Position numbers and translations under genes: made by a program. Shown one piece after another: positions 19,771 to 31,916 of a stretch of DNA of 64,000 bases. This DNA is from Rhizobiaceae bacterium. GTDB taxonomy: Bacteria > Pseudomonadota > Alphaproteobacteria > Rhizobiales > Rhizobiaceae. The stretch spans positions 1 through 64,000 of the forward strand of contig JAHBYW010000012.1 in the NCBI GenBank assembly GCA_019635755.1, given 5' to 3'. The notes under the pieces were generated by a model. The model had not been told where the DNA came from and searched no databases. It was given only the letters and a program-made list of their open reading frames with translations. Every line of letters begins with the position of its first letter. The first letter of the stretch is position 1.

Positions 19771-21852
19771 CTACTCCGCCGCCTGCTTGAAGCCGCCGCG
19801 CGCGAGCTGCGAGCATTCGGCCATCACCGCCGAGGCGCGCGCGATCGGGTTGGTCAGGTAGAAGTCCCTGACCGGCGATGCGAACGGCGCGCCGCCCGAC
19901 GTGCCGCCGACGCCGGCGATCTTCGCCACGTCGCCGGCGTCGCCCGCCGTGATGCGGTCGATCGCGGCGAAATGCGGATGGTCGGCGTAGAGCTTGCCGC
20001 GCAGCTGCGCGAGCGAGTCGAACGGCAGCCGCTTGCCGAGGACGTCGGACAGCGCGCGCAGGATCGCCCAGTCCTCCCTGGCATCGCCCGGCGCGAAGCC
20101 GGCGCGGTTGGTCTGCTGCACGCGCCCCTCCGTGTTGACGTAGGTGCCGGACTTCTCCGTGTAGGCCGAGCCCGGCAGGATCACGTCCGCGCGATGCGCA
20201 CCCGCGTCGCCGTGCGAGCCGATGTAGACGACGAAGGCGCCGTCCACCAGTCCCATGTCCATCTCGTCGGCGCCGAGCAGGAACACCACGTCCATCGCGC
20301 CCTTCATCTGGCCGAGCGCCTTGCCGGCGGCGCCGGGCACGAAGCCGAGGTCGAGGCCGCCGACGCGCGCCGCGGCCGTGTGCAGCACCGCCAGCCCGTT
20401 CCAGTCGGCGCGCACGGCGTCGATGTCGGCCGCGATCCGCGCGGCCATCGCCAGCACCGCGGCGCCGTCCTGGCGCGCCAGCGCGCCCTGGCCGACGATG
20501 ATCAGCGGGAACTTGGCGTTGCGCAGCGCCTCGACGAAGGTCGACTTGCCGTTGGCGATTTCGCGCAGCGATTCCATGCCGCCGCCGAGGTTCTGGTAGG
20601 CGAAGCGCAGGTCGCCGACGTCGCCGATGACGCCCACCGGGAAGTCGCCCGCGCGCACGCGGCGCCGCAGCCTTGCATTCAGCACCGACGCCTCGAAGCG
20701 AGGGTTGGCGCCGATGATGAGGATCGCGTCCGCCCGGTCGATGCCCTCGATGGTCGGATTGAACAGATAGGTCGCGCGGCCGTTCGCCGGATTGAGGGCG
20801 GCGCCGTCCTGGCGGCAGTCGATGCTCTCGGAGCCGAGCGACGCCATCAGCAGCTTCAGCGCGTACATCTCCTCGACGGTCGCGAGGTCGCCGGCCACCG
20901 CGCCGATGCGGTCGCCGCGCGTCTTGACGACGGCCGACTTGACCGCGTCGAAGGCCTCGGCCCAGCTCGCCGGCTCGAGGCGCCCGCCCTTGCGCACATA
21001 GGGGCGATCGAGGCGCTGCGAGCGCAGCCCGTCCCAGATGAAGCGGGTCTTGTCGGAGATCCACTCCTCGTTCACCGCCTCGTTGACGCGCGGCATGATG
21101 CGCATCACCTCGCGGCCTCTGGAATCGACGCGGATGGCCGAGCCGACCGCGTCCATCACGTCGATCGATTCGGTCTTCTGCAGCTCCCACGGCCGCGCCT
21201 GGAAGGCGTAGGGCTTCGAGGTCAGCGCACCGACCGGGCAGAGGTCGATGACGTTGCCCTGCAGCTCCGACGTCATCGCCTGTTCAAGATAAGTGGTGAT
21301 CTCGGCGTCCTCGCCGCGGCCGATCAGGCCGAGCTCGGAGATGCCCGCCACCTCGGTCGTGAAGCGGACGCACCGCGTGCAGTGGATGCAGCGGTTCATG
21401 ATCGTCTTGACCAGCGGGCCGATGTACTTGTCCTCGACCGCGCGCTTGTTCTCCTGGTAGCGCGAGGAATCGACGCCGAACGCCATTGCCTGGTCCTGCA
21501 GGTCGCATTCGCCGCCCTGGTCGCAGATCGGGCAGTCCAGCGGATGGTTGATCAGCAGGAACTCCATCACGCCTTCGCGCGCCTTCTTGACCATCGGCGT
21601 GGTCGTGAAGACTTCCGGCGGCTCGCCGTTGGGGCCGGGGCGAAGGTCGCGCACGCCCATGGCGCAGGAGGCCTGCGGCTTCGGCGGCCCGCCCTTCACC
21701 TCGACCAGGCACATGCGGCAGTTGCCGGCGATCGACAGCCGCTCGTGGAAGCAGAAGCGCGGCACCTCGGCACCCGCCTCCTCCGCCGCCTGCAGCAGCG
21801 TGTAGTGGTCGGGTACGTCGATCTCTTTGCCGTCGACCTTGAGCTTTGCCAT
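19771..21852 (-). CDS. nuoG: NADH-quinone oxidoreductase subunit G
   Basis: 693-residue iron-sulfur subunit of the NADH-oxidising arm. The N-terminal domain binds a [2Fe-2S] cluster ([15 protein letters not shown]), followed by the His-ligated [4Fe-4S] motif ([19 protein letters not shown]) and a further [4Fe-4S] motif (CIHCTRC). The remainder is a molybdopterin-oxidoreductase-like fold without molybdenum function in this family. Confidence 0.97.
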   Translation of the reverse strand: MAKLKVDGKEIDVPDHYTLLQAAEEAGAEVPRFCFHERLSIAGNCRMCLVEVKGGPPKPQASCAMGVRDLRPGPNGEPPEVFTTTPMVKKAREGVMEFLLINHPLDCPICDQGGECDLQDQAMAFGVDSSRYQENKRAVEDKYIGPLVKTIMNRCIHCTRCVRFTTEVAGISELGLIGRGEDAEITTYLEQAMTSELQGNVIDLCPVGALTSKPYAFQARPWELQKTESIDVMDAVGSAIRVDSRGREVMRIMPRVNEAVNEEWISDKTRFIWDGLRSQRLDRPYVRKGGRLEPASWAEAFDAVKSAVVKTRGDRIGAVAGDLATVEEMYALKLLMASLGSESIDCRQDGAALNPANGRATYLFNPTIEGIDRADAILIIGANPRFEASVLNARLRRRVRAGDFPVGVIGDVGDLRFAYQNLGGGMESLREIANGKSTFVEALRNAKFPLIIVGQGALARQDGAAVLAMAARIAADIDAVRADWNGLAVLHTAAARVGGLDLGFVPGAAGKALGQMKGAMDVVFLLGADEMDMGLVDGAFVVYIGSHGDAGAHRADVILPGSAYTEKSGTYVNTEGRVQQTNRAGFAPGDAREDWAILRALSDVLGKRLPFDSLAQLRGKLYADHPHFAAIDRITAGDAGDVAKIAGVGGTSGGAPFASPVRDFYLTNPIARASAVMAECSQLARGGFKQAAE

Positions 21853-21868
21853 TCCCGCTTCTTCCCGC

Positions 21869-22330
21869 TCAGGCGCAACGCGCCTGCTGCCAGAGCTTCA
21901 CATGAGGCAGGTGCGCCCAGCCGAAGGCATGGTCGCTGTCGCCGTTCGCCTCGAGATGGTCGAGCCGCTCGCCCGCCTCCTGAAGCGTCGGCAGGTGCCC
22001 CTCGTCAACCCACCACATCACGAAATGCTGTTTGCCCAGCAGTTCGAACCATTCCGCGCGCCGCCGGTAAACCTGCTTGTGGACGGTGTTCCACACGAAA
22101 TGTTCGAGCGCCCCGGCGTCCGTCCACACGCTCATGTTCACGATGATGGCCGGATCGTCGAAGGCGCGGACCGACGTCGCGTCGCCATCCTCGTCCCGCA
22201 GCCGCCAGACGAAGCCTTCGCTGCGCTCGGCCACGGCGTTGATCCGGTCGAGATTGTCGACGAAATCCGCCACCCGCGGATCCTCGATCGGGTATTTCAG
22301 CCTGGCGATGTTGAGCTGGGCGAGATGCAT
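21869..22330 (-). CDS. DUF3291-family protein
   Basis: 153-residue soluble protein beginning [14 protein letters not shown] and carrying the [14 protein letters not shown] and [17 protein letters not shown] segments typical of DUF3291, an antibiotic-biosynthesis-monooxygenase-like fold of unknown function. It lies inside the nuo operon between nuoG and a helix-hairpin-helix gene, five bases after the latter, so it is probably co-transcribed with Complex I genes. A role in respiration is unproven. Confidence 0.75.
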   Translation of the reverse strand: MHLAQLNIARLKYPIEDPRVADFVDNLDRINAVAERSEGFVWRLRDEDGDATSVRAFDDPAIIVNMSVWTDAGALEHFVWNTVHKQVYRRRAEWFELLGKQHFVMWWVDEGHLPTLQEAGERLDHLEANGDSDHAFGWAHLPHVKLWQQARCA

Positions 22331-22335
22331 CGTCG

Positions 22336-23025
22336 TCAGCCCGCCCGCCTGCCGGCGAGTGCCGCCGCCTGCGCCACCCAGCCGTCCCGGTCGATGCGGC
22401 CCCTGAACGACAGGTAGTCGTCGACCCAGGCCACCTCGGCCGGCTTCCACGCCGCGATCTGCGCATAGGTCCAGATGCCGAGATTGTTCAGCACCGTCTC
22501 CAGCTTTGGCCCGATGCCGCCGATCGCCTTGAGATCATCCGGTCGTGCCGGCTTCGCCATTGCCTCCGGCCGTCCCGGCGCGACGCCCACATCCGCGGCA
22601 ACGGGCTCGGCGGCCGGTTTGGCGACGGCCGCCGCAACGGGGCGCTGTCTGGCCGCCTTTGCCGTCTCCTGCGCCGTGCCGCGCTTCGCCGGCGCCTTGC
22701 GCGCCGCCTTCGCAGCCGCCTGCCGCGCCTCGGCCAGCACGGTCACCGTGGCGCTCGGAAGCGCCTCCGCCTGCGGCGTACCTGCCGGCATGGGCGGCTC
22801 GTCGGCGCGCCCTGGCCGCTCGTCCAGCGTTTCAAGGATGCGGCGCGAGGCTTCCGTCGCGCCGGCGACCGCGCCCATCCACATGCCGAGCATCTGGCTG
22901 GCCAGTCCGAGCGACAGCGCCGAAAGCGCCGCCGCGCTCGCAGCCGGATGCGCCAGCAGGTTCAGCGAGCCTGCGATCTCGGCCGGAATCTTGGCCGGAA
23001 TCTTGGGCGGTCGGGCGTCGCGCAT
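22336..23025 (-). CDS. Helix-hairpin-helix protein between nuoF and nuoG
   Basis: 229-residue protein: an N-terminal helical region (about 15-70) suggestive of a phasin-like or amphipathic segment, an Ala/Pro/Lys-rich linker, and a C-terminal helix-hairpin-helix module (about 160-225) starting at DDLKAIGGIGPKLE. The same module, with motifs such as FxGRIDRDxWVxQAxALA, ends the NuoE protein of this operon, so the two genes share a domain. Similar HHH proteins occur in other rhizobial nuo operons; the function is not established. Confidence 0.72.
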   Translation of the reverse strand: MRDARPPKIPAKIPAEIAGSLNLLAHPAASAAALSALSLGLASQMLGMWMGAVAGATEASRRILETLDERPGRADEPPMPAGTPQAEALPSATVTVLAEARQAAAKAARKAPAKRGTAQETAKAARQRPVAAAVAKPAAEPVAADVGVAPGRPEAMAKPARPDDLKAIGGIGPKLETVLNNLGIWTYAQIAAWKPAEVAWVDDYLSFRGRIDRDGWVAQAAALAGRRAG

Positions 23026-23028
23026 CGC

Positions 23029-24335
<1,307 letters not shown>

Positions 24336-24336
<1 letters not shown>

Positions 24337-24659
24337 TATTTCGCACCGCCTTTGCCGAAGACGCGCCGGGACAGGAAATCCAGCGCCAGGCCGCCGGCGA
24401 TCATCGACGCCGGTGCCTTGAGAAACAGGAAGGCCAGCGTCGCGACGTCGCGCTCGCCTTCGTCGAACACGTCGCGCATCGTCTCGCCGCCGGCCACCGG
24501 CCAGAAGCTCGATGCCAACAGGACCAGCAGGCCGGCCAGCCCGCCGACCAGGAACGCGGGCGATCCGAGCAGCGCCCTCAGCGCGCGCGAAAGGGGGTGC
24601 CGCGGCATCGCCGCGCCACCCTCCCTGTCCGCCTGTCGCCTGAGTTCGATCACGGTCAC
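24336..24659 (-). CDS. 107-residue membrane protein between nuoE and nuoF
   Basis: Two hydrophobic segments (about 33-53 and 74-96) are separated by an acidic loop (FDEGERD), with a basic C-terminus. It is translationally coupled to nuoF by a TAATG overlap. I do not recognise a family. Its position and coupling argue that it is a real gene and may belong to the Complex I unit. Confidence 0.6.
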
Positions 24660-24698
24660 TGCCTTGCATTGCCTCGATTGTCGGCTGCCCGATCGCGG

Positions 24699-24881
24699 CT
24701 AGCGGTTCATGCGGGACGCGATGGCGAACCAGATCAGCACGGCGATCGCGGTGATCCCCGCCTGCTCCAGCCAGGTCGGCAGCGGAAAGTCGTAGACGGA
24801 CGCCTGGAACACACCGAACAGAAGCGAAATGACGACGATGCAGACGACACCGGTAAGCACGTTCATGGCTGTCAGAGGCAT
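24699..24881 (-). CDS. 60-residue membrane protein after nuoE
   Basis: Two predicted helices (about 5-26 and 36-57) separated by a short loop with aromatic residues, ending SRMNR. Its ATG overlaps the nuoE stop codon. No family recognised. Together with the 63-, 64- and 107-residue proteins it forms a set of small membrane genes threaded through this nuo operon. Confidence 0.62.
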   Translation of the reverse strand: MPLTAMNVLTGVVCIVVISLLFGVFQASVYDFPLPTWLEQAGITAIAVLIWFAIASRMNR

Positions 24882-26152
24882 CAGCGTGGCTCCTTCCCAA
24901 ACACGCGAATGTATTCCGCGCGCCCGCCCCGCGCGAGCGCGTCGGCCTGCTTCACCCAGTCATCGCGATCGATGCGACCCTTGAAGTTGAGGTAACCGTC
25001 AACCCAGTCGCGCTCGGTCGCGCTCCACGCAGCAACCTGCGCGAACGTGAAAATTCCCAGAGAATGGAGGATGCCTTCGATCTTCGGGCCGACGCCGGAG
25101 ATCAGCTGCAGGTCGTCCGGTGCCGCCGGCTTGTCCATGCCCTTCGGCCGGTCGGGACTGTCGAGCGACGGCTTGGCGTCCGCTTTGCGGCCCGCAGCGC
25201 CGATCGGCTCGCCCTTCAGCAGCTCCGGCGACTTCAGGTCCGCAGGCTCCGGCTCGGGCTTGGTGCCGGGGCCGCTGCGCTGCTTGCCGGTATCCACGGA
25301 GATGTTGGCCTTTTCCGCGGAGAAGGCGGGGGCCTTGCTCGCGGAATCCTCGGCGGCGGGGTTCGCCTTCACGGGCGATGGCGACTTGGTCGCCGCGTTG
25401 GTCTCCGGCGCGTCGGTCTTCGGCTTGGCCGCCTGCGAGGGCGGCACGGAAGCCGCCGGGGCAGCGGCCGCGGTCGCCGCCGCTGCTTGTTCCGCCGCGC
25501 GGCGATGCTCCTGCCAGGCGCGGACATTGTCCAGCACGGCGCGCTCGTCGGTCAGCGTCGTCATCCCGGAGGCCGGCGCGGAGACGGTCCGCGCCACCTG
25601 CGGTCCGACCGGTACGCTGTGGCCGTTGCCCGCCTCGAAGGCGTCGATGATCTCGGCCAGCCGCTCGGGCGTCAGGTCCTCGTACGTATCCTTGAAGATC
25701 ATCACCATCGGCGCGTTCACGCAGGCGCCGAGGCACTCCACCTCTTCCCAGGACAGCGTGCCGTCGGCATTGGTGTGGAACTGGTCGTGATGGATCTTCG
25801 ACTGGCAGGTTTCGATCAGCGCGCCGGCGCCGCGCAGCATGCAGGGCGTCGTGCCGCACACCTGGACATGCGCCTTCGTCCCCACGGGCTTCAGCTGGTA
25901 CTGGGTGTAGAAGGTCGCGACTTCCAGCGCGCGGATGTAGGGCATGCCCAGCATGTCCGCGATCGCCTCGATCGCCGGCTTCGACACCCAGCCTTCCTGG
26001 TCCTGCGCGATCATCAGGAGCGGGATGATGGCCGACTGCTCGCGGCCTTTGGGATATTTCGCGATCCATTTGCTCACCGTCTCCGCATTCGCCTCGTTGA
26101 AGGCGAAGGATGCTGGCTGGACGCTGGCTTCTGCGAGACGGCGAACGGACAT
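24881..26152 (-). CDS. nuoE: NADH-quinone oxidoreductase subunit E with C-terminal HHH extension
   Basis: [2Fe-2S] (N1a) subunit of Complex I. The thioredoxin-like core (about 15-180) holds the four ligands Cys99, Cys104, Cys140 and Cys144. At 423 residues it is far longer than the 160-220 of typical NuoE: a low-complexity Ala/Pro/Lys linker (about 215-345) leads to a helix-hairpin-helix module (about 350-415) beginning [14 protein letters not shown]. Such extensions occur in some alphaproteobacteria. The start overlaps the nuoD stop codon. Confidence 0.95.
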   Translation of the reverse strand: MSVRRLAEASVQPASFAFNEANAETVSKWIAKYPKGREQSAIIPLLMIAQDQEGWVSKPAIEAIADMLGMPYIRALEVATFYTQYQLKPVGTKAHVQVCGTTPCMLRGAGALIETCQSKIHHDQFHTNADGTLSWEEVECLGACVNAPMVMIFKDTYEDLTPERLAEIIDAFEAGNGHSVPVGPQVARTVSAPASGMTTLTDERAVLDNVRAWQEHRRAAEQAAAATAAAAPAASVPPSQAAKPKTDAPETNAATKSPSPVKANPAAEDSASKAPAFSAEKANISVDTGKQRSGPGTKPEPEPADLKSPELLKGEPIGAAGRKADAKPSLDSPDRPKGMDKPAAPDDLQLISGVGPKIEGILHSLGIFTFAQVAAWSATERDWVDGYLNFKGRIDRDDWVKQADALARGGRAEYIRVFGKEPR

Positions 26153-27342
26153 CAGCGATCCACCTCCCCGAACACGATATCAAGGGAGCCGAGAACGGCG
26201 GTGACGTCCGCAAGCATGTGCTTGCGGCAGAGGAAGTCCATCGCCTGCAGATGGGCGAAGCCCGGCGCGCGCAGCTTGCAGCGGTACGGCTTGTTGGTGC
26301 CGTCGGAGACCAGGTAGACGCCGAACTCGCCCTTCGGTGCCTCGACCGCGGCGTAGACCTCGCCCGCCGGCACGCGGTAGCCTTCGGTGTAAAGCTTGAA
26401 GTGGTGGATGAGCGCTTCCATCGAGCGCTTCATCTCGCCGCGCTTCGGCGGTACGACCTTGCCGTCCACGTTGGACACCGGCCCGGTCTTCTCTTTGCCG
26501 AGAAGCAGGTCGATGCACTGGCGCATGATCTTCACCGACTGCCGCATCTCCTCCATGCGGATCAGGTAGCGGTCATAGCAGTCGCCGTTCTTGCCGATCG
26601 GGATGTCGAAATCCATCTCGGCGTAGCACTCGTAGGGCTGCGACTTCCTGAGGTCCCAGGCCGCGCCCGAGCCGCGCACCATCACCCCCGAGAATCCCCA
26701 GGCCCAGGCGTCTTCCAGCGACACCACGCCGATGTCGACGTTGCGCTGCTTGAAGATGCGGTTCGGCGTCAGCAGGTTGTCGAGGTCGTCGAGGTTCTTC
26801 AGGAAGCTGTCGCACCACGTGCCGATGTCCTGGACGAGCTTCTCCGGCAGGTCCTGGTGGACGCCGCCCGGACGGAAGTAGGCCGCGTGCATGCGCGAGC
26901 CGGACGCCCGCTCGTAAAACACCATGAGCTTCTCGCGGTCGACGAAGCCCCAGAGCGGCGGCGTCAGCGCGCCGACGTCCATGGCCTGCGTCGTCACGTT
27001 CAGGATGTGCGACATGATCCGGCCGATCTCGGAATAGAGCACCCGGATCAGCTGGCCGCGTTTCGGCACCTCGATGCCCAGCAGCCGTTCGACGGCGAGC
27101 GCGAAGGCATGTTCCTGGTTCATCGGCGCGCAATAGTCGAGCCGGTCGAGATAGGGCACCGCCTGCAGGTACGTCTTCGCCTCGATCAGCTTCTCGGTAC
27201 CGCGATGCAGGAGCCCGATATGCGGGTCGACGCGCTCGACCACCTCGCCGTCGAGCTCCAGCACGAGGCGCAGCACGCCGTGCGCGGCCGGATGCTGCGG
27301 CCCGAAGTTGATGTTGAAGTTGCGGACGGAGGTTTCAGCCAT
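26152..27342 (-). CDS. nuoD: NADH-quinone oxidoreductase subunit D
   Basis: 49-kDa-type subunit lining the quinone site, 396 residues, with [15 protein letters not shown] near the start and the usual C-terminal VFGEVDR. It is a separate gene, not fused to nuoC. It overlaps nuoE by one base. Confidence 0.97.
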   Translation of the reverse strand: MAETSVRNFNINFGPQHPAAHGVLRLVLELDGEVVERVDPHIGLLHRGTEKLIEAKTYLQAVPYLDRLDYCAPMNQEHAFALAVERLLGIEVPKRGQLIRVLYSEIGRIMSHILNVTTQAMDVGALTPPLWGFVDREKLMVFYERASGSRMHAAYFRPGGVHQDLPEKLVQDIGTWCDSFLKNLDDLDNLLTPNRIFKQRNVDIGVVSLEDAWAWGFSGVMVRGSGAAWDLRKSQPYECYAEMDFDIPIGKNGDCYDRYLIRMEEMRQSVKIMRQCIDLLLGKEKTGPVSNVDGKVVPPKRGEMKRSMEALIHHFKLYTEGYRVPAGEVYAAVEAPKGEFGVYLVSDGTNKPYRCKLRAPGFAHLQAMDFLCRKHMLADVTAVLGSLDIVFGEVDR

Positions 27343-27354
27343 GGATGCGTGCCG

Positions 27355-27549
27355 CTATCTGCTCAAGTAGTCGAACACCAGCCCCTCACCGAAGAGCCAG
27401 TAGGCCGCCGCTGCGATTGCCAGGACGATGACGATCTTGCCGATCGTCGCACCCTGCCCCTTCATCGCGTCCGACGCCTTGGTGAAGACGAACAGAACGC
27501 CGACCAGCAGCAGCACGCCGATCACGAAGAGGGCGAGCACGCGTCCCAT
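27355..27549 (-). CDS. 64-residue membrane protein between nuoC and nuoD
   Basis: Two hydrophobic helices (about 4-23 and 36-53) flank a short polar loop (TKASDAMKGQGA). It starts six bases after nuoC and ends 12 bases before nuoD, fully within the operon spacing. No family recognised. Confidence 0.62.
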   Translation of the reverse strand: MGRVLALFVIGVLLLVGVLFVFTKASDAMKGQGATIGKIVIVLAIAAAAYWLFGEGLVFDYLSR

Positions 27550-27555
27550 GGCGGC

Positions 27556-28158
27556 TCACTGCTTCGCCTTCTCGTCGCCGGGCAGCACGTAGTCGGTGCC
27601 TTCCCAGGGCGACAGGAAATCGAAGTTGCGGAACTCCTGCTTGAGCTCCACCGGCTCGTACACGACGCGCTTGACCGCGTCGTCGTAGCGGACCTCGACG
27701 AAGCCCGTCAGCGGAAAGTCCTTGCGCAGCGGATGGCCTTCGAAGCCGTAGTCGGTCAGCAGGCGCCTCAGGTCCGGATGCCCGGAGAACAGCACGCCGT
27801 AGAGGTCGTAGGTCTCGCGCTCGTACCAGTCGGCGCCGGGGAACACGCCGCAGATCGACGGCACCGGCGTGTCCTCGTCGGTCGCCACCTTCACGCGGAT
27901 GCGCTGGTTCTGCCGCGGCGAGAGCAGGTGGTAGACGACGTCGAAGCGCTTCGCCCGCGACGGGTAGTCGGCGCCGCAGACGTCGATGATGGAGATGAAC
28001 TGGCACTGAGCGTCGCGCCTGAGGAACGACATGATCTCGACGATGCCGCCCGCGTCCACCTCGATGGTGAGTTCGCCATGGGCAACCGATGCCGCGGCGA
28101 TCCGGTCGCCGAGCTTCTCGCCGAGATAGGCGGAGAGGTCGCGGAGCGCTTCAGTCAT
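27556..28158 (-). CDS. nuoC: NADH-quinone oxidoreductase subunit C
   Basis: 30-kDa-type peripheral subunit of 200 residues. Conserved features include the [20 protein letters not shown] region and [20 protein letters not shown]. Six bases separate it from nuoB. Confidence 0.96.
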   Translation of the reverse strand: MTEALRDLSAYLGEKLGDRIAAASVAHGELTIEVDAGGIVEIMSFLRRDAQCQFISIIDVCGADYPSRAKRFDVVYHLLSPRQNQRIRVKVATDEDTPVPSICGVFPGADWYERETYDLYGVLFSGHPDLRRLLTDYGFEGHPLRKDFPLTGFVEVRYDDAVKRVVYEPVELKQEFRNFDFLSPWEGTDYVLPGDEKAKQ

Positions 28159-28164
28159 GTGCCC

Positions 28165-28758
28165 TCACCTCTCGATCGTGCCGGTGCGACGGATCTTCTT
28201 CTGCAGCAGCAGGAGGCCGTAGAGCAGCGCCTCGGCCGAGGGCGGGCAGCCCGGAACGTAGATGTCGACCGGCACCACGCGGTCGCAGCCGCGCACGACA
28301 GAATAGGAATAGTGGTAATAGCCGCCGCCATTGGCGCAGGAGCCCATCGAGACGACGTAGCGAGGCTCGGGCATCTGGTCGTAGACCTTGCGCAGCGCCG
28401 GCGCCATCTTGTTGGTCAGCGTGCCGGCGACGATCATCACGTCCGACTGGCGCGGCGAGGCGCGCGGGGCGATGCCGAAGCGCTCGGAATCGTAGCGCGG
28501 CATCGAGGTGTGGATCATCTCGACGGCGCAGCAGGCCAGGCCGAACGTCATGAACATCAGCGAGCCGGAGCGAGCCCAGTTGATCAGCGCCTCGGACGAT
28601 GTGACGAGGAAGCCCTTGTCGGCCAGCTCCTCGTTGATGTCGAGGAAGAAGCGATCGTCGGCGCCGACCGGCTTGCCGGTCTTCGGATCGAGGATGCCCT
28701 TCGGCTGCGGCGCGACGAGCGTGCCGGGGGTCATGGCGGTGGCCTCGCTCAGTCCCAT
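28165..28758 (-). CDS. nuoB: NADH-quinone oxidoreductase subunit B
   Basis: N2-cluster subunit, 197 residues, carrying the tandem cysteines in [11 protein letters not shown] and the later ligands in [10 protein letters not shown] and VPGCPP. The MGLSEATAM start overlaps the nuoA end by ten bases and matches rhizobial NuoB N-termini; a second ATG at 28734 is less likely. Confidence 0.96.
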   Translation of the reverse strand: MGLSEATAMTPGTLVAPQPKGILDPKTGKPVGADDRFFLDINEELADKGFLVTSSEALINWARSGSLMFMTFGLACCAVEMIHTSMPRYDSERFGIAPRASPRQSDVMIVAGTLTNKMAPALRKVYDQMPEPRYVVSMGSCANGGGYYHYSYSVVRGCDRVVPVDIYVPGCPPSAEALLYGLLLLQKKIRRTGTIER

Positions 28759-29114
28759 TCCAGCGCCCCCTTCTTCCATTCGTAGATGAAGCCGATCGTG
28801 AGCACGCCGAGGAAGATCATCATCGACCAGAAGCCCAGCCAGCCGATCTCGCGGAACGAGACCGCCCACGGGAAAAGGAAAGCCACTTCGAGGTCGAAGA
28901 TGATGAACAGGATCGACACCAGGTAGAAGCGGATGTCGAACTTCATGCGCGCATCGTCGAAGGCGTTGAAGCCGCACTCGTAAGCCGACAGCTTCTCCGG
29001 GTCCGGATTGCGGTAGGCGACGATGAAGGGAGCCGCCAGAAGCGCCAGTCCGACCGCGAGCGCCACCCCGATGAAGATGACGATGGGCAGGTAGGAACTC
29101 AGCAGTCCGTTCAT
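28749..29114 (-). CDS. nuoA: NADH-quinone oxidoreductase subunit A
   Basis: Three-helix membrane subunit of Complex I, 121 residues, with the conserved [20 protein letters not shown] and [12 protein letters not shown] segments. First gene of the operon; the 439-base region upstream carries a plausible TATAGT -10 element. Confidence 0.96.
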   Translation of the reverse strand: MNGLLSSYLPIVIFIGVALAVGLALLAAPFIVAYRNPDPEKLSAYECGFNAFDDARMKFDIRFYLVSILFIIFDLEVAFLFPWAVSFREIGWLGFWSMMIFLGVLTIGFIYEWKKGALEWD

Positions 29115-29553
29115 TCTGGCTGACTTTCGGTTGGCTCCGGACAGACAATCACTATAGCACCGGCACGACAAGCGGAACCGCGAGCGGCTTGCCCGCGATT
29201 CGGCACGTCGGCGAGGGCCATTGTGCGGCGCGGCGAGGGTTAGCGCAGCGCGCATGGGCGCGCAAGCTGCGGTCGCCCGATAGCCAGCAGGATTCGCGCC
29301 CGTCGGCCGGCGTTTCCGCCCTGTCGGGCATGTGCCTCCGACACCGGCCGTGTGGTCCACGGCGTGCGACCCCCGCGCGCCGAGCAGAGACCCGGCCCTG
29401 CCCGCGTGGTGTGCCGCGTCGGGATCCCGTTACCATTATGTCACAGTCCGGCCGTGGCCGGCCCACGAGTCCGGTGGACTCCCCGCTGGTCCGCTTGCCG
29501 CGTCAGCCGGCGACGCCTAATCCATTAGCAGTCTGTTAAGGGGTGGAACGACG
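29115..29553. promoter_or_regulatory. Divergent region nuoA / autotransporter
   Basis: 439 bases with no supported gene. On the minus strand TATAGT (29156-29151), about 37 bases before the nuoA start, is the best -10 candidate for the nuo operon; I see no clear -35 partner. On the plus strand GGGTGGA precedes the TTG start at 29554. The remainder is GC-rich without recognisable structure. Confidence 0.45.
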
Positions 29554-31410
29554 TTGAGGGCGTTCGTACCGGGTGGTGTCTTGGGTTGGCGTCGTGCGGC
29601 CAGCGCCGCGCTCGCGCGTTCCCTCGCGAGCCTTTTCGGTGCGCTGCTGGCGATCGCCGTCTCGTCCACGACGGCGCACGCGATTTCTCAAGGCTGCGCG
29701 AATCTCGGGTCGTTCTTGGACAACATAGCGCCCTTTGGCTTCGGCGGGGGAGACAGCCAGTCCTACGTGGGGTCATTCGATGCGGGCGAGACGCTGACCC
29801 TCACCTATACCCGCACCGGCTCACGGAACTTTTCGTTCATCGAGTTCAGCTTCACGCCACCGATGACCGCGGTCACGAGGACCAGTGCCGAGCTTGGCCC
29901 CGGCGCGACCAATCTGACCCTGACGATTCCATCGACGGGAGGCCCGTACACCGTCGGCTGGCGAGTCGGAACCAATAACGAATTTGCTGGGGATGTTATC
30001 GTTTCCGTCGTTTGCACCGCCGCCCCACCGCCCCCGCCGGTCGACGATTCCACCACGACCGCCCTCGCCTCTTCGCTCAATCCGAGCGATGTCGGCGAGA
30101 GCGTCACCTTCACGGCCACGGTCCGGTCGCCCGCCGGCACGCCGACCGGCACCGTCACCTTCCTCAACGACGGCGCGACCCTCGGCACCGCAAAGCTGTC
30201 GGCCGGCGTCGCGCGCCTGGAAACGTCGGACCTGCCGGTCGGCCGGCATCCGATCACCGCCCGCTACAATCCGACAGGCGCCTTCGACCCGAGCGCCTCC
30301 CCCGTGCTCGACCAGCTGGTCAACGCGGACGACGCCGACAGCGAGCGGCTGGACCAGATGGCAACGCTGACGACCAAGATCGTGGCGCAGACCTCCGGCC
30401 AGTCCATGCAGGGCGCTGTCGACACGGCACTCGACGACGCCTTCAGCGGCGCCAACACGTTCACCGGCGACACGACCGGCTTCTACATGAGCGTCGGCGG
30501 CGCACCGCCTTCAGTGCGGGCGCTGGACATCCTCGGCTTCGACCGGCGCGCCGGCGATTCGCCCGCCGACCGCACGTTCTCCAGCCTGCTCGGCCCTACG
30601 CGCGGCAGCCATGCCGCGGACCCCGTCGATCCGGCGGCGGCGGGCAACTGGCGCGTCTGGACGTCGGCCCGCAACACCTGGTGGGACAGCGACGTCGCGA
30701 CCGGCGATGTCCGCGGCAGCCAGGCCAACATGCTGGTCGGCTTCACCTATGTTGTCACGCCTGCGCTGGCGGCCGGCGTGTTCGGCGGCTACGAAACGTT
30801 CGAGTACAATTCGCGCCCGCTCGACGCGCGGCTGGCCGGCAGCGGCTGGACCGGCGGCGGCTATCTTGGCTGGAAGTTCCTGCCCGCCTACCGCTTCGAC
30901 GTCGCTGTCGCCGGCACCGCGCTCGACTATTCCGGAGAGGCCGGACGGGCTGCTGGCACCTTCGCCGGCTCGCGGCTCTTCCTCACCACCGGCGTCACCG
31001 GCTCACACACGCTGGGCGCGCTGAAGATCGACCCGTCGGTGAAGCTTTATGCACTGTGGGAACGCGACCGCGGCTTCACCGACACGCTGGGCACCGCCCA
31101 CGACGACCGCTCCTTCTCGACAGCGCGGCTCTCCGGCGGCCTGAAGGTCGCCTATCCGTTCCAGACCGGGGGACAGGTGGCGATCGAGCCCTTCGCCGGC
31201 GTCTATGCCGACTACTACTTCTCGCAAGACGACGGCCAGCCGACGGCCGTCGACGCCATCCGCGACGGCTGGTCGGCGCGCTTCATCGGCGGCCTGTCCG
31301 TGACCTCGCGCGCTGGCGTGCGGGCGTCGCTGACGGGTGAACTCGGCGGCATCGGGCAAGGCGGCGCACCGCACGGCGCCATACGCGGCTCGCTCGGCGT
31401 GCCGCTCTGA
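29554..31410 (+). CDS. Autotransporter with Ig-like passenger domain
   Basis: Predicted outer-membrane autotransporter, 618 residues. A signal peptide ends near STTAHA (about 47). The passenger has a cysteine-containing segment and a bacterial Ig-like repeat (about 168-260, with SLNPSDVGESVTFTATV and GTPTGTVTFLNDG, as in Big_3-type domains). The C-terminal 260 residues look like an autotransporter beta-barrel, starting near GNWRVWTSARNTWWD. The start is a TTG with GGGTGGA upstream. The last residues GSLGVPL lack the usual C-terminal Phe/Trp. A tRNA-derived att site begins 78 bases after the stop codon. Confidence 0.78.
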   Translation: MRAFVPGGVLGWRRAASAALARSLASLFGALLAIAVSSTTAHAISQGCANLGSFLDNIAPFGFGGGDSQSYVGSFDAGETLTLTYTRTGSRNFSFIEFSFTPPMTAVTRTSAELGPGATNLTLTIPSTGGPYTVGWRVGTNNEFAGDVIVSVVCTAAPPPPPVDDSTTTALASSLNPSDVGESVTFTATVRSPAGTPTGTVTFLNDGATLGTAKLSAGVARLETSDLPVGRHPITARYNPTGAFDPSASPVLDQLVNADDADSERLDQMATLTTKIVAQTSGQSMQGAVDTALDDAFSGANTFTGDTTGFYMSVGGAPPSVRALDILGFDRRAGDSPADRTFSSLLGPTRGSHAADPVDPAAAGNWRVWTSARNTWWDSDVATGDVRGSQANMLVGFTYVVTPALAAGVFGGYETFEYNSRPLDARLAGSGWTGGGYLGWKFLPAYRFDVAVAGTALDYSGEAGRAAGTFAGSRLFLTTGVTGSHTLGALKIDPSVKLYALWERDRGFTDTLGTAHDDRSFSTARLSGGLKVAYPFQTGGQVAIEPFAGVYADYYFSQDDGQPTAVDAIRDGWSARFIGGLSVTSRAGVRASLTGELGGIGQGGAPHGAIRGSLGVPL

Positions 31411-31487
31411 CCGACAGCCCTGACACCGCCGCCGGCGCATCATTTTGCACAGATCGCGATCGGATAGCGGGGCATTGCCCTTGGAAA

Positions 31488-31539
31488 AAATGGCGCGAGT
31501 GACGGGGCTCGAACCCGCGACCTCCGGCGTGACAGGCCG
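31488..31539. repeat. attL, 52-bp copy of the tRNA-Asp 3' end
   Basis: Identical over 52 bases to 46050-46101, which spans the T-arm, acceptor stem and part of the anticodon arm of tRNA-Asp. After 31539 the sequence stops matching, so this is a partial duplicate and not a functional tRNA gene. Confidence 0.93.
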
Positions 31540-31682
31540 AGCCATTGTCCAGCCAGAACAACGGAAGTTTCGGATTTTGCCCTTGTCGCTTTGGGTACAA
31601 AATCGCTGATAGTTGAAACCGTTTCTCCCGGTCCCTCTCACCTGGGCCGTCCGCCCGCTTGGTGCATGACCGGGAGCGAATT

Positions 31683-31916
31683 GTGCACAAAAATCTAGCT
31701 TCCTCGCATTCGACAGACATTCCGCTCGGCGGCTCGACGGGCCTCTGCCACGAATCATCCGCCGCGATCGACGAGGCTGCGGCCTGGCTGATCGCTACGC
31801 CCCGCGATCAGCGCGGGCCGGCGGTCCGGGAGTGTCGGCAACGGTTCGGCCTCGATGCGCACCAAACTTCGGAAGCCTGCCGGCTGGCGCACCTGGCGCG
31901 GGCACGGTCGGCGTGA
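31683..31916 (+). CDS. Small hypothetical protein, first gene of the element
   Basis: 77 residues if started at the GTG preceded by GGGAG at a six-base spacing; an upstream TTG at 31659 would add eight. The C-terminal half (AAAWLIATPRDQRGPAVREC and RQRFGLDAHQTSEACRLA) looks like a small helical DNA-binding or recombination-associated fold that I have seen in rhizobial phage-like loci, but I cannot name a family. Its stop codon overlaps the GTG of the next gene. Confidence 0.6.
   Translation: MHKNLASSHSTDIPLGGSTGLCHESSAAIDEAAAWLIATPRDQRGPAVRECRQRFGLDAHQTSEACRLAHLARARSA

Noticed and set aside
19051-22146. 1031-codon open frame opposite nuoG and nuoH
   Set aside because: Same shadow effect; no motif, and the antisense genes are certain.
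31488-31539. Second tRNA-Asp
   Set aside because: Only the 3' part of the gene is present; it is the attL duplicate.
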